Below are positions 11,629 through 23,784 of a stretch of 64,000 nt of DNA, piece by piece (within the stretch, counting starts at the first letter, position 1; each line of letters begins with the position of its first letter). The notes beneath the pieces were generated by a model that was not told the DNA's origin, did no database searches, and saw nothing but the letters and a program-made list of their open reading frames with translations. This DNA is from Talaromyces rugulosus. Taxonomy: Eukaryota; Ascomycota; Eurotiomycetes; Eurotiales; Trichocomaceae. The translations under genes and the position numbers were made by a program. The DNA lies in NCBI RefSeq assembly GCF_013368755.1, contig NC_049564.1:1000001-1064000 (forward strand). Reading direction: 5' to 3'.

Positions 11629-12372
11629 CTAGAACCACTTAGCACAAGAAAGAGACATTTATCTCATCAACGAATCTCCACAAACATCTGGACTTGGACA
11701 TTTGTGCCATGGGTCTTTAAAATGAGTGCGACATAGATGTCTGTCACAGAGCAAGCAGTCTCCTGCTCGTTGTGCCGCTGGTTCTACACAGCTGTCCCAT
11801 TGACATGACCACAGAGGCATTGAGGACTACTAGTGAGCCAGCAGGGCACTGACAGCTATATCGCGAGACAATTTTGCTGTGCATATAATTCGCAAGTAGG
11901 TGATTAAAATTAAAAAGGGGAGGTGGGAAACAAAACAATAATACAAGGCAACATCGAAACTCGCCTTACTAATCGGCATTAACCAATCAGAATGTTTGTC
12001 TTTATTTACTTCGCGCACCAGTTCATGGCATTTCCCGTGTCTATTTGGGAAATTTCACTCTCTATTAGGAGAAGTATGACTAACATGGTGGGCATGCAGT
12101 CAATGAAATGCAGATGGTAAATTTAGCAAACTAGGAATGACTTTTCGAAGGTAAAAACAATGGTATTGCTGTATTAGATAATTCTGACCTCTTCATGCGT
12201 TCACTTTTGGTTCCCGAAAACTGGATGTATGTCGTCATAGAGCGACACACCACAAAAGGCCGTCTATGAATGTATATGTATGATATGTTTTATTTAAATA
12301 ATTTGATTTTCTTTGCGTTGTTTCCGTTGTAATCATACTTCTACAGATAATTCCAAACGAAAAACAGCAGTC
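11629..12372. other. Intergenic region, divergent promoters
   Basis: About 740 bp between the divergent APH-like kinase and oxidoreductase genes. It probably contains the missing first exon of the kinase gene. No other coding signal was found. Confidence 0.45.
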
Positions 12373-13781
12373 ATGGCTCTCGTTCTACAAGCTTATACAT
12401 TCGCCCAGCAATATGTCAACTCATGCTTGCACCCTACGCCGACAAAAAGCCCCATGGCTTTGAGGCTTGGAGTGATTTCAAGCGCCCAAATTAATGCTGC
12501 CGCCGGTGCGCACCTTGACATATTATCCTCTAGAAAAATGGTATCACATATGTACTGACTAATAAAAAAAGTCATTCACCCGGTCGAAACTCACCCAGAC
12601 GTCATTTTATACTCGATTGCCTCTCGAGACGTGCAGGTCGCGCAACAAGCGGCTAAAAAATACAACTTCAGAAAGGCCGTTGGCTCGTACCAGGAGCTTC
12701 TCGACGATCCCGACGTGGACATCGTGTACATATCCACACCAAATGGGCTACATTACGAGTGGTCTGCGAAAGCGCTTCGGGCTGGTAAACATGTCTTGTG
12801 CGAGAAGCCATTTACCTCCAATGCAGAGGAGGCTCGAAAATTAGTTGGGTTGGCAAAGGAGAAGAACTTGATTTGTGAAGAAGCGGTATATACTACTATC
12901 CTTTTCACCATGAGATGCTTCAAGGCTATCGGAAGGACACTTTCTAACGACTTTGTGAATAAAATAGTTCCATTGGCAGTTTCATCCAGCAGCACACTTG
13001 TTTAGACAAATCCTCGAGTCTGGTCAATACGGACGGATTCTGCGAACGGATGCGATAATGACGGCAAGTCCAGGTGTACCGGATGGAGATATCCGATGGC
13101 AGTTTGAACTGGCTGGTACTTACAACCCCCTCCTACTCAAACGACGAATGATTTAGTTGATTTGTTATTTATTTTACAGGTGGCTCGATGATGGACATGA
13201 CTTATGCTCTCTCCTTCACACGCTATGCTCTTCGCGATGCCAAATTAAAAGATATCCAGACTGCCACTGCACGGCCCTACAAACAAGATAAGCGTGTCGA
13301 CGAGGCCATGCATTCCTTACTTCTCTTCGAAGATTCACGAGACAGCCATCTAATCCAAAGTCGGGTATATACCGACATGTCAAGAAAATGGATCATTAAC
13401 AAAATTGTTCCGCGCATGTGGGAGCTGCCTTCTATCGAAGTCGAGACAGATAAAGCCATCATCTATTTTTACAATGCAATGATGCCACATCTGTACCACT
13501 ATATTGCCATTAGTGATAAAATGACCGGGAAGACCGAGTATAAGAAGCAATACGACGGTGGGCCGTGCTGGGGCGAAGCCTGGACAACCGGCGGCAAGGG
13601 AGGCAAAAGTTATTGGAGTACCTACCGGTATCAGCTGGAGGCTTTTACGCACAAGGTCAGAGGTAAAGACGTACCGTATTGGATTCCGGGAGAGGAGAGT
13701 ATCGCGCAGATGGAAGTGATTGATGCGATTTACCAGGCGGCTGGGCTTCCAGTAAGACCGTCTATCTCGACAAAAGCATAG
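12373..13781 (+). CDS. Gfo/Idh/MocA-family NAD(P)-dependent oxidoreductase (398 aa)
   Basis: Predicted dehydrogenase resembling dimeric dihydrodiol dehydrogenase / NADP-dependent D-xylose 1-dehydrogenase. Exons are 12373-12505, 12572-12885, 12968-13115 and 13180-13781, totalling 399 codons including stop. The N-terminal Rossmann strand is LRLGVISSAQINAAA near residue 31, where the usual GxGxxG-type turn is replaced by a small-residue turn. The conserved blocks YISTPNGLHYEWSAKAL, GKHVLCEKPF (the family EKP motif carrying the putative catalytic Lys) and FHWQFHP follow, and then the C-terminal substrate domain. The reading frame across all three introns reproduces the family order without gaps. 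Substrate is unknown; a sugar or trans-diol is plausible by family only. Confidence 0.87.
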
Positions 13782-14728
13782 TATTCACTATTATTTGTAT
13801 ATTGGGCGGATCTTTACACGTCTTAAAGGTTTTATGTCTTATCATCTCTCTTTTTTTTTTTTTTGTGAAAACTACCTATGAGCCAAAGATAAATTGATGT
13901 GTCAATAAATTGTACGGTATTATGCGTTAGGCAGTGAACCACTGTGTATGCTACGTATGTACATGCATCTAATTAATATGCTTAATTATTTCTCCAACTT
14001 GCGTATAGAAAAGACTTTAGTCAAAACACCACAGGCTAGCTCGGCTTAATCAAGCCTATCGTTAACTCTCGAGGCTTAAAGTCAAGAGAGTTAGTATTAA
14101 AGTGTTCATGATGTAAGAAAAAAGCTGGTATGGCTACCGGCAATAGCTACGAGCTATTCTTTGCAAGACAAGTTAATTTAATATTTGAATATTGGTGTAG
14201 ATAATTATAATTGTCTGGATATGTTATAAATCAATGAAAAAAAAATCCATCCTGACATCGAGAAATACTAATAAAGCTACACTATAAAATTCCCTTTATC
14301 CGAGTTCATATGGCGTTGATTGGAGTTTTGCTCTGAGTCTCCATTTCTACATATCGATATTAGCAGAAGCTAATTATATGTAATTTCTGGTAGGAGATAT
14401 TTCCGAAGAAGACGAATAACATATATCAATGCTCGAGTTTGTTGCCTCATTGCTGAGGCAACGCGGCAAGGGACAAAACAAACCGAGCAAACATGGTCGG
14501 CGAAGTTCGAGTCGTCGGGCCCGCGAGAAAAGAGTACGAGAGCTTCACATTTTCCAGCAGCTTCCCCCCGCACACATAGACCACGCTGCTGCGTTGCAAG
14601 AAGCTAGTTCTTCGACGGATTGAGCTTTGATAGCGTTTTCATCGTTTTTTTCCTGCTTTCTCGACTTGTGGTGATCGACTAGCTCACTCGGCGTCTTGAT
14701 CTTCGAGGGAGATTCCTCCGCTCTCGCA
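13782..14728. other. AT-rich intergenic region
   Basis: About 950 bp, clearly AT-rich between 13830 and 14400, with a short T-run near 13851-13864. Several small direct and inverted words occur (for example cgagctattc and gctcggcttaatcaagcc), but there is no coding frame with protein-like content. Confidence 0.5.
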
Positions 14729-16043
14729 ATGGAGTACCACTTTGTGCCGCAGGAAGAACGTGCGCGCGACGACAAGGGCAACCTTTTACCATGGGGCTAC
14801 GTGTATCAAGAGTGAGCCAGCTCGTCTATATCGGAAATTTTATTTGGAGGTTAGAAAAACTGACACGATTCATTCTAGTGAGACTCGGAACCCGCGACGA
14901 CCTCCGGAAGAGTCTGGCCCATTTGGACGACGACGAAATGCTCGCTATGACCACGCTCGATCTCGCACTCGGACTGGCACGCCCGCCAAAAAGGAGAATC
15001 CAAACGTAGCTGAGTTTGGCCGACTATTTGCACAGCAACAGGAAGAGGATAAGGCAGCGCACACTAACCTCCCCAAATCGTCATCTTCATCCAACCTCGA
15101 AGGGTCGAGGAAGCCCGTTGAAAAAGTCGCGACTGAGTGTATTCTGTATGGGTACAAGAACAAGGAGACGGAGTGGAAGGTTATCGATAAATACGAGCGT
15201 ATTTCGCAAGGCTTTGTTTGCGAAGACTATCCTCGCAGCGATCCCAGCGTCTCCAACAAGTTTTCTCAGCTCCTCAGCGGTGGCGACGTAGTTATACGGT
15301 CCAATCTCTCTGCCGATGCGAACCGCAAATCCAAACGTTATGCGGGTGGTCTTCACTGGATTAAGGTCACCTTTGACTCGACAACGGCCGCTGATCGCGC
15401 CTGCTTTTACTCTCCCCAGGACGTCGACGGCCATCTTGTGTTTTGCGAACTGTATCACGGACAAGGTCCTGCGGAAGATATTCCTATGCCAAAAGAATCG
15501 TCAGAGGCTACTCGTACACGGTCCAAGGCACGTCACACGCACACGCTCACATCTTCTCACTCGGCGGCATTCCTCCAGGGTAGGGAGCTGGAGAGGTCAA
15601 CTCTGCCTAGATCTTTTGCCATGAACAATCTAAGCGCGGTCAGCGATATTGACGAAGGGGATTCGCAGTTGTCTACTGCAACCGCCAGCTCAGCGACCGC
15701 AACCGCAGTCGAACAGCCCCCAGCTATTCGTCAACGCGCAGTTCCAGAAACAACGACTGAGCCGAAGCCAGAGTCGGAATTCATGACTCACATTCCCACA
15801 GTTCGACGAGCAGTTCTCCGTCCAGTTAATGAAGCCCTCCCGCCTCAGCCGACCCTGACTGAGCGTGTTCTTCGCTCTATTCCGATCCTCAGTTGGTTCA
15901 CCGGAGATATCGTGGGAGATGGCCCGCAGTTTGGTGACGACGGTGTTTTTGATTATACAAAGTCGAACTTTTATTGGCGTTTCTGGTACATGATTGACCA
16001 GGTCCTGGGCACCGACATTTGTGGGCTGAAAGAGGATTCATAA
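14729..16043 (+). CDS. nup53: Nucleoporin Nup53/Nup35 (MPPN RRM-type), 415 aa
   Basis: Component of the inner ring of the nuclear pore complex; Nup53/Nup35 proteins bind Nup170/Nup155 and Nic96/Nup93 and touch the pore membrane. Exons are 14729-14811 and 14879-16043, with a 67-nt intron. The central MPPN-type RRM spans about residues 115-240, starting ECILYGYKNKETEWKVIDKY and including a KRYAGGLHWIKVTFDS strand. The flanks are disordered and rich in Ser, Thr and Arg. The last ~25 residues (SNFYWRFWYMIDQVLGTDIC) form a Trp/Tyr-rich amphipathic helix matching the C-terminal membrane-binding motif of fungal Nup53. The chosen ATG opens with MEYHFVPQEERARDDKGNLL, and the frame continues cleanly through the intron. 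Confidence 0.85.
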
Positions 16044-17145
16044 GAAAAGACCAAGTGACAACGAAGTTTGTTATTGTTATCTTGAGGGATGAAAACAGAA
16101 GTGGGTTCGGTCCGATCTTTCTCTCGACACCATTCCCCTTGTTTTTCACACCGCTTTATATGTTTTGAACGAAGCAGCGCTTCCTTCAGCAACCATACCG
16201 GCGCCCTGCACTACACTTTGTCACGGGTGCATCTGAAATCCAAATGCAAGTATTGCCGTTGGCAGATGGTTGTACGTTTACCCATGACAATACTTGCACT
16301 GGCAACCTGCAGGATGCCTATTCCTTCGCGGTCCGTATGACTCAAAACACCTCTCTTTACAACGAACGTCATCTCGAACTTGTTGCCACGAGCAACTTCA
16401 TCCTCTGTACCCATCTATGACATTGTACACAAAGCCACCCGGAGCCGGAAGTCTTTCGAACAAGTTGAGCGCTGCGTTGGGGTGTCTTTTTTATTGTTCT
16501 AGTTACTATCTAGCATCTGTAGTATTGGATATGGCGAGGCGGATCGTGTACATCAACGTTATTTAGCGAGCACATGCAGAGCTTCAACTGTTATCTTAGT
16601 AATAAAGCGTTAGGGTTTAGCCGAGTAGAGCCGCAGATGGCTTCGACCAGCAGAAAAGGCGCTTCCATCGTCCACTCGCAATTTTGCACGGTAGCCCTCG
16701 AGTAGCAATAGAGAAATTGCGCCCTGCCTAATCAGCTAGCCTGTAGATCTAATAGCACGCTGGAACATCTCGTCGCCAACAAAAGTCGAGATTATTTTCG
16801 GCTCGGCTCCAAAATCTCCAATTTTCGCACTCCACACAAACCGCTGATTGGCCGCACCAATAAATCAGCGGGTATTCGCGACTTGCGCTCCGAGCTTCAA
16901 ACCACCACCACGAACGAACCATCCCGTTTTCTCTTCCAACGACGCCCTCATCTCATACCTCGACCGAAGAGAGTTTCGCCCTAGCTCGGACTCTCTGCTC
17001 CTTTTTCTTTTCTCCTTCTCGTCTCGTCGCCGGAACCCTGTGTCTGTGTGACTAGTTTGTACGATAAGCGGCCGTATCTTCCCCGCGGTCACACCTTTCT
17101 CGCCAATTTTCTCGTCGTTTCTTTCACACCGTCGAATCTTTCAAG
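16044..17145. other. Intergenic region with promoter of NAC-beta gene
   Basis: About 1.1 kb between nup53 and the NAC-beta gene, both on the plus strand. The last ~250 bp is pyrimidine-rich, as expected for a highly expressed translation-related gene. No other gene was found. Confidence 0.5.
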
Positions 17146-18042
17146 ATGGATCAAGCCAAATTGGCCAAGCTCCAACAGAGCGTGCGCATTGGTATGTCCG
17201 GTTTTTATTTTTTTTATTTGGAATTTTTTTGGGAGGTCTAGAGCGATCACATGACGTGGATTGGAATTCGTCGGAGGAGGCCTTGAACAAAAGAGAATCC
17301 AGGCACTCGCGAAAGAGCAATCGTCATCGAAAGCGTTATATTTGGGTATTGGAATGTTGTTAACTGGATGCTAACTCGTTTTTTTGTGTAGGGTATGTAA
17401 TGACATCGTTTTCGATATACAGTTTCCATTCCCGATCCGTCGCCCGATTCGTTTGACAAAAAAACATCATCGAAAAATAAAATGAAAAATCATTTGCGAT
17501 GTGGAAACCACGAATACTAACAGCATGACAGAGGAAAAGGTACCCCCCGCCGCAAGACCAAGCGCGTCCACAAGACCTCCACCACCGACGACAAGAAGCT
17601 CCAAGCCACTCTCAAGAAGATGAACGTCCAGCCCATCCAGGCTATTGAGGAGGTCAACATGTTCAAGGAGGATGGCAACGTCATCCACTTCTCCAACCCC
17701 AAGGGTAAGCCCTCCTTCTCTAAAACTCGGATATGAATATATATACAAAAGCGGTGGAACGGAAGAAAAAGAGAAAATTGACATGGTCGTGTTCTAGTCC
17801 ACGCCGCCGTCCCCTCCAACACCTTTGCCATCTACGGCAACGGCGAGGAGAAGGAGCTCACCGAGCTTGTCCCCGGTATCCTGAACCAGCTTGGCCCTGA
17901 CAGCCTGGCCTCGCTCCGCAAGCTTGCCGAGAGCTACCAGAGTCTGCAAAAGAAGGAAGGTGAAGGCAAGAAGGACGATGAGGATGAGGATGACATTCCT
18001 GACCTTGTCGAGGGCGAGAACTTTGAGGGTACCGTTGAGTAA
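17146..18042 (+). CDS. egd1: Nascent polypeptide-associated complex subunit beta (BTF3/Egd1), 154 aa
   Basis: NAC-beta forms a heterodimer with NAC-alpha that binds ribosomes near the exit tunnel and shields nascent chains. Preferred exons are 17146-17191, a single nucleotide at 17392, 17532-17704 and 17798-18042 (155 codons with stop). The N-terminal helix is [15 protein letters not shown]. The ribosome-binding basic patch [12 protein letters not shown] is next, then the NAC domain ([18 protein letters not shown], then [34 protein letters not shown]) and an acidic tail [19 protein letters not shown]. The first splice region is odd. Either one 342-nt intron with a GAG acceptor gives RIGKGT, or two ~140-200-nt introns flank a 1-nt exon and give RIGGKGT, the form I recall for other moulds. 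Gene identity is certain; the exon-2 model is inference. Confidence 0.93.
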
Positions 18043-18516
18043 AAAAAAGGAATAGATTAATCTTGTTTCTTTTTTTTCCTCCTCTCTCTCTCTATTACCT
18101 AGCGACGGCATTTTTCAGACCAGGCGACGGGAGATATATCGACGACGCAAATACCAAATTTTTGATGTAATGTCACTATCAAACTCTTAAAAGTGCAGGA
18201 AGCTGCTGGCAAAAGAAATCCTAAAATTTTTGAAGAATTTGGCGTTTACCGAGATGAATAAGCTGTTGTAAAATTACTCAACGATTTCAAATGTTATCGC
18301 AAGAATATGGAAATGGGCCAAATAATCGAATACATGTATTCATAGGCTGGAACTTGTGGTCAATATGGACTGGCTACGCTACGTATATACACACATTACG
18401 ATACAGCAAAAACACACGTAGCTCATGAATTGACGTCTTCATCAAAATGGATTTCTGTATCTGGCTTCTATCATTATCTCGTTTTCAAAAACTGTATGTA
18501 ACGAAAAAGACTACGG
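18043..18516. other. Intergenic region between convergent genes
   Basis: About 470 bp between the 3' ends of the NAC-beta and SDR genes, with a T-rich and CT-rich 3' UTR start. No gene was seen. Confidence 0.5.
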
Positions 18517-19720
18517 TTACAATGCACCGAGTTTCTTCGATATATCATTGTCCGTCCAATCCCATAAATTTTTTGCCAGCTCTTTATCCTCTGAAAATCG
18601 ATTATGGTCAAGTCTCAGTCCAATTGGCGTATAATACCCGCCGTTCACCAGCTCATCTTTTCGAGCACCAGCCGCAGCCCAGAGTTGATTTAGCGCCCCG
18701 GATTGTGTAGATCTGAATGCCAACCTCATTGCCACTGACAGTCCATATTTGGCAGTCTGATTAGTTTCTCGCGTTCCATCGTACAACTGCGTCGACACGA
18801 TACCCGGGTGAAGCGCTACGGATTTGATGGCAGGATAGCGCCGGGCGAGTTCGGATGCGAAGAGGATGTTAGCAGCCTTGCTGATGCCGTAACGTTGCCA
18901 TGTAGTCAGTTCCAACAGCTTTTCCGTCGATGTCATGGCTTCATAGAGATTGTGGTTCGCAGGTGCGATAAAATTGGCCGCGCTGCTCACACTGACGACG
19001 CGTACGTCCGCGTCTGGCTGGTTCTTCGTGGTTTTGAGTAGCGTTGGGAGAAGAAGCTTGGTGAGCAGGAAATGTCCGACGTGGTTAGTACCGAACTGAA
19101 TCTCGTATCCGTCGGGCGTCGTGGCGGCTGGTTCTGCCATTACGCCGGCGTTCAGCACGAGGATGTCGAGTCGAGAGTTGTTGCGATTGAAATGCTCGGC
19201 GGCTTCCTTGATGGAGGATAAGGAGGCCAAGTCGAGAGGGATATACTGGATATCCACAGTAGAAGGCAATGAAGAAGATTCAGACAGCTCGTCTTGGATA
19301 GACTTGATGGCATCTAGTGCTTTGGATTCTGTCCTCGCAGCGAGATAGATCCGCGCCGGATTGTGCCTTGCCAGCTGGAGGACGGTCTCTTTTCCAAGGC
19401 CAGCATTTCCTGGATATTCACTGTCAGCCTATATGTCCATTATTTCTTCTTATTATCATTCTTCTCCATCAAAGTTGATAAATACCTCCAGTCACAAGAA
19501 TGACTTTCCCCGAAAGATCGCCAATGTCTCGCTCCGGACTAAACGAATACCCAACCAGCCCAAAGGTGAGCTCGCTGAGACTTGGAGCCGACGATGTCCA
19601 TAGCTCGGTAGGGCTGTCGAGTCCGCTGACGAAAAATCTGTATATAGCGTGTAAGTCGTCGGCGAGTGTTGACCGAGCTTGTCGACTCTGATCTGGGGTT
19701 GTGGTTTGTGATGATGTCAT
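18517..19720 (-). CDS. Short-chain dehydrogenase/reductase, retinol-dehydrogenase-like (375 aa)
   Basis: NAD(P)H-dependent classical SDR. Exons are 19720-19486 and 19409-18517, with a 76-nt intron that splits the cofactor motif. The dinucleotide-binding glycine motif TGGNAGLG lies near residues 76-83, followed by IYLAARTESKA. The conserved NAG block LDILVLNAGVMAEP and a catalytic Tyr-x3-Lys (YGISKAANILFASELA) follow. A Ser in VVSVSSAANF supplies the third catalytic residue. About 75 residues precede the Rossmann fold, longer than the minimal SDR. The C-terminal part resembles fungal retinol-dehydrogenase-like and secondary-metabolism SDRs, so the substrate cannot be assigned. Confidence 0.88.
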
Positions 19721-20266
19721 TGAGACCGATGTGGTATTACTATTTTTTTTTAGCCACGAATGGGCAAATTAATAAATTCCTGGTCGGTGAGAATCAATCA
19801 TAGATGATAATCTCAGACGATCAAGTACTGTTGCTATTATTCCGCATTTCATGGAGATTGCGGAGCCGAGATCCAACGGATGGTAGCGTTACTTGTCCCG
19901 AAGATCCTCGGCAAAACACCTGTTCCATCTTTTGTACTGTAAACGGATGGATATCTGGCTATTCCAAGATATTCTACGCTTATCTACTATCAATTGATGT
20001 TTGCTACTACCAATTACCAGTCAATGATCATGTGCTCATATTCCAGTCGTTGTCGAGAAAAATACATGTCAAATTGCATAACAAATACACGTAAACCATC
20101 AATTCAATGCTGATATTATATGCATTTATCCATGATGTTTTCAATATTAGTTGATATATCCATGCATTCCAAGTCCTCAAAATTCAAAAACAAAGATCCA
20201 AGTTCCACTTTAGAAATGCGTACGCAACAGGGGGTATAACTTCCGTTTAATCTATCTAGACAATCC
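19721..20266. other. Intergenic region
   Basis: About 550 bp between two minus-strand genes, holding the SDR promoter and the 3' UTR of the surface-protein gene. No gene was recognised. Confidence 0.45.
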
Positions 20267-21373
20267 TCACTTTCTCCATCCGTTACTCGGAGCATCCATT
20301 TCGTGGGCGATATGCCGAGAATTTCCTTCAAGCTCATTTACTGTCCTTGAAGCTAGTTCGTGCGACGACGGGTGGATCGGCAATGCATCTAACTCGGTTT
20401 TCTTCTCTCCGTTCCAGGCATTCTGCGACATGTTTTTGTTGCGACGAGGGCGTATATAGAAGAAAAACACAGCAGCGAATATAATCAAAACACCGGCAAT
20501 GGCTACGCCCACTCCGACTCCTGCTTTTGCCCCCGTCGAAAGGCCGCTGGAAGATGATGAATCGGATACTGGAAGACTTGAATGTGTTTCGGCGGACACC
20601 GGCGGACCTGCGAGACTTGAAGGCTCTGTGGTCGAGGTTGTATGGCTTGTGGTTGAGGTAGTGGAACTTGAATGGCTTGTTGTTGTTGTTGTTGCGGTGG
20701 AAGTAGTGGCAGCGGCCGTTGTTGTTGTTGTCCCAGTTGGAGGGCCGGTTTGTACTGGAAGAGAATCACTTTTCTGCCATCGAATCGAGACTCCTAGTGC
20801 CTGATAGTAATTGGTGACGCCGAGAGCTAGTGTTGCCGGTGCTGCTGTGTTGGCGGTGTACGTTACGAGCGCCGTAGTCGTCGTAAGATCTCTAATAGTG
20901 CATGGATCGATTGTGGCCCATGGGTAGAGGGAGGCGTCATAAGAATCTCGACATGCGTATCCACTAATAGCCAATATTGATTAGTCGTTGTTGTTTTTGT
21001 TTCTTCATTTCAACGACCCCGGGGGATCAAACGTGAAGAAAAGGAACTTGAGGATTACTTACGTCGGGCAACACGTCGCTCTATATTCCGTACTAGATTC
21101 TCCAATAGTATGTGTGCTCGCATCGCATCCAAGCGTGTAGTCAGCAGGACAAATCCCCGGGGAATAGTACGTCTCTGGCGCCCATCCCGATGGAACACAC
21201 GCCGCTTTGCTCGTCGTAGGTCCGAGATGAATCCAAGAATAACCACCAGGAATGCTCTGTCCACCCGCGTTGGCAGTGACCTCTAGATAAAGGTCCAGAA
21301 GACAAGAGGAAGCCGGGGTGAACTTCGTTGTTAATGGGGCCACTGCCGTCGCGGTCACATCGCCGGTACCCAT
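20267..21373 (-). CDS. Ser/Thr-rich single-pass surface protein (Mid2/Wsc-like architecture), 335 aa
   Basis: Predicted cell-surface protein of the common fungal class with a Cys-containing ectodomain, a mucin-like stalk, one transmembrane helix and a short cytosolic tail. Exons are 21373-21063 and 20963-20267. The N-terminal domain (about 1-150) contains FTPASSCLLDLYL, YYSPGICPADYTLGC and ATCCPTGYACRD, which resemble a recurrent fungal Cys-rich extracellular module. A Thr/Ser stalk follows (about 175-235, rich in TTTT and SSST). The transmembrane helix is GVGVGVAIAGVLIIFAAVFFFY (written here in part: VGVAIAGVLIIFAAVFFFY), followed by the basic stop-transfer RPRRNK. No classical signal peptide is visible at the chosen ATG; relatives often start this way. 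A cell-wall sensing role is only inferred from architecture. Confidence 0.75.
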
Positions 21374-22760
21374 AGTTGGTGATCCTAGGGTGAGGATTTC
21401 TCGTTTTTGGACACTGCTTTTTGGGGTATACTGAGGTCAATCAAACTCGATGTGAGACTACTGTCGTATGCTCATTCTTCAGGGCAAGAAAAAGACCGCA
21501 ATGCAAAGTTGTAAGTATTGATAGGAAAATATGCAAACATGGTTTTGTTTCGCTCTTAATAATAAAAGATGAAGAGGCTGCAAGACATGAAAATAGACTA
21601 CGGCTTAGCCTTAGTTGTTAGTGTTACTACGTACTCCGTACTATGAATTAAAAATGCCCCTGATCATGCTGACACTACAGACGAAAATCTAGTGTATGCG
21701 CTATCTTAGTCTTACTCCGTTATCTGAACCCAACTCCGCTCGCTAGCAAGTTAGACAGCAGTTTCTTATTTGGGAGAAGTATTTTGTTTGGCGAGAAATC
21801 CATACACTGTTTAAATCTTTGATTGTCTTTAATTTCTATTTCGTAGCCGTTGGATCCAGATTTCAGTCTATGTCTGGCCCCAGAATCCCTAGGAGTCCAA
21901 AGTGTCCGACGTCGTATTCGATTTCTCCAATAGTCTAATACCGTTATAGAGTTACTCCGTGCGGAACTTAAGATAACCTAAATGGCAAAGAGTCTGTCGC
22001 ATCACTAGTCCTAATAGGGCAAGCAATGCGTGAAATAATTTTGGAAGGCTCTTCTTATTGGCCTTAAGATTTTCGAGGGGTTTTCAAGCTAGTTGAAAAG
22101 GCATCAACTAGACCGGAATGGTGAAATTCCTGTGAACAAAGTCGGCCAAGTCGCCAACGGTATATTTAGCTCGACAATAATGTTCCTTCTATATATGTTT
22201 TTTGTATGTGCTTGCGCGACAGTTGTTGAATATTTTGCAGGACTGACCAATTTGCCAATAGCTTTGTGGTTTCGTAGAACAGTGGAGCTTGGAGGGATAG
22301 ATCAAAATAAAAACTAGCCTATTTCCAAATTCGAGATTGTAGTGTGAGCTTCTATGCAGAATAAATATAGGCCGGGGACTTAAAAAACGCATAATACAAA
22401 AAGATTGTTTTACTGAATATCTGGCAAGTCTTTAAAGGCGTGCGAGGATTAATTGATCTTAATAATAAGCGAAAAAGATTACATAATTTATATTCAAGTT
22501 TATGCTAGTCGCACTATGCAGAACATTAATGTCAGGTAAAAGGGTGGAGTTCTTCTAGCATCTGTCACAAGCATAATTAGTCCTTTGTCAAAATAAGCTA
22601 TTTTGCAATACGCAACTAATGCTATACCTAGTTCCGATATCGACACTAAATTGTGCTACGGAACGGTACTAAAGCGGTTGCTGCCTATACCAGTTGACTT
22701 CTTGTCCTTCAACGGTGTGAAGCAACCACCATATGGTAGCAAGAAGGACATCGCTCCACA
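21374..22760. other. Gene-free AT-rich region
   Basis: About 1.4 kb between divergent genes. It is AT-rich from 21500 to 22700, with repeated stop codons in all frames and short words such as tactccgt recurring near 21627, 21712 and 21951. It may be decayed DNA; no intact gene or recognisable transposon end is visible. Confidence 0.45.
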
Positions 22761-23784
22761 ATGGCACCAATTTATCCCTTATTTCCAGTACGGGAGTCTG
22801 GCCATCTTCAAGTTTCCTCTATCCACTCAATATACTACGAAGATTGCGGTATCCTAACCGGTGTTCCTGTCCTATACCTGCATGGGGGTCCCGGAGAAGG
22901 TATGTACATGTTTCTTACATCTTTTTTTTTGCCAGCCATCCTAATACTATAATCAAGGAATCGTGGACTCTGATAGACAGTACTTCGACCCAGCCCACTA
23001 CCGTAGCGTCCTCTTCGACCAGCGTGGCTGCGGCAAATCTCTCCCTGCTGCCTCCCTTGAAGATAACACAACCTGGACCCTCGTAGCCGACATCGAAGCT
23101 CTCCGAGAACATCTCAAGATAGAAAAGTGGATAGTATGCGGCGGTTCCTGGGGTTCAACTCTAGCACTGGCCTATTCCCAGAAACACACCGGTCGCTGCA
23201 TGGGACTAATCCTCCGAGGGGTCTTCACTATGCGTCGCGAGGAACTGGAGTGGTTTTTCCAAAAGGGCGCGGACATGTTATTTCCCGACTATTTTGAGCC
23301 GCTCAAAGCTTGTATTCCCGAAGCAGAAAGAGGCGATATGATAGCAGCTTACTATAAGAGACTCACTGGCGATAATGAGGAGGAGAAACTGAAATGTGCC
23401 GGTGCATGGAGCAATTGGGAGTGCTCGACAGTCAAGTTGATAGTGGACCAGGAAACTATCGAAAATGCTGCCGATCCAAAATGGGCTCTTGCGTCTGCTC
23501 GCATTGAGTCTCACTTCTTTGCCAACGCTGGGTGGATGCGTGACGGGCAGTTGATTGAAGAGGCATATAAAATTAAAAACCTGCCGATATTTATTGTGCA
23601 GGGTAGATATGATGTTGTTTGTCCGGCAAAGACGAGTTGGGATTTGTATCAGGCGCTTGGAGGGGAGCAGAATCCGAATGTGGAGTATTTGGTTATACCA
23701 GATTGTGGGCATAGTGCACATGAGAGCAAGATTGAGGAGGCACTAGTCGATGCTGCGGAAAAATTCAAGGCGCTGAACATGTGA
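22761..23784 (+). CDS. Proline iminopeptidase-like alpha/beta hydrolase (S33), 321 aa
   Basis: Peptidase family S33 enzyme, expected to release N-terminal proline from small peptides. Exons are 22761-22899 and 22958-23784. The oxyanion-hole motif HGGPGEG lies near residues 41-47. DQRGCGKSLP follows, then the nucleophile elbow GGSWGSTLALAY (Ser near 112). The general acid region is FIVQGRYDVVCP and the catalytic His sits in PDCGHSAHE near the C terminus. Length matches the family (about 310-320). No signal peptide is seen, so it is probably cytosolic. The assignment to proline iminopeptidase rests on the HGGPG...DQRGxGxS pattern. Confidence 0.9.
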
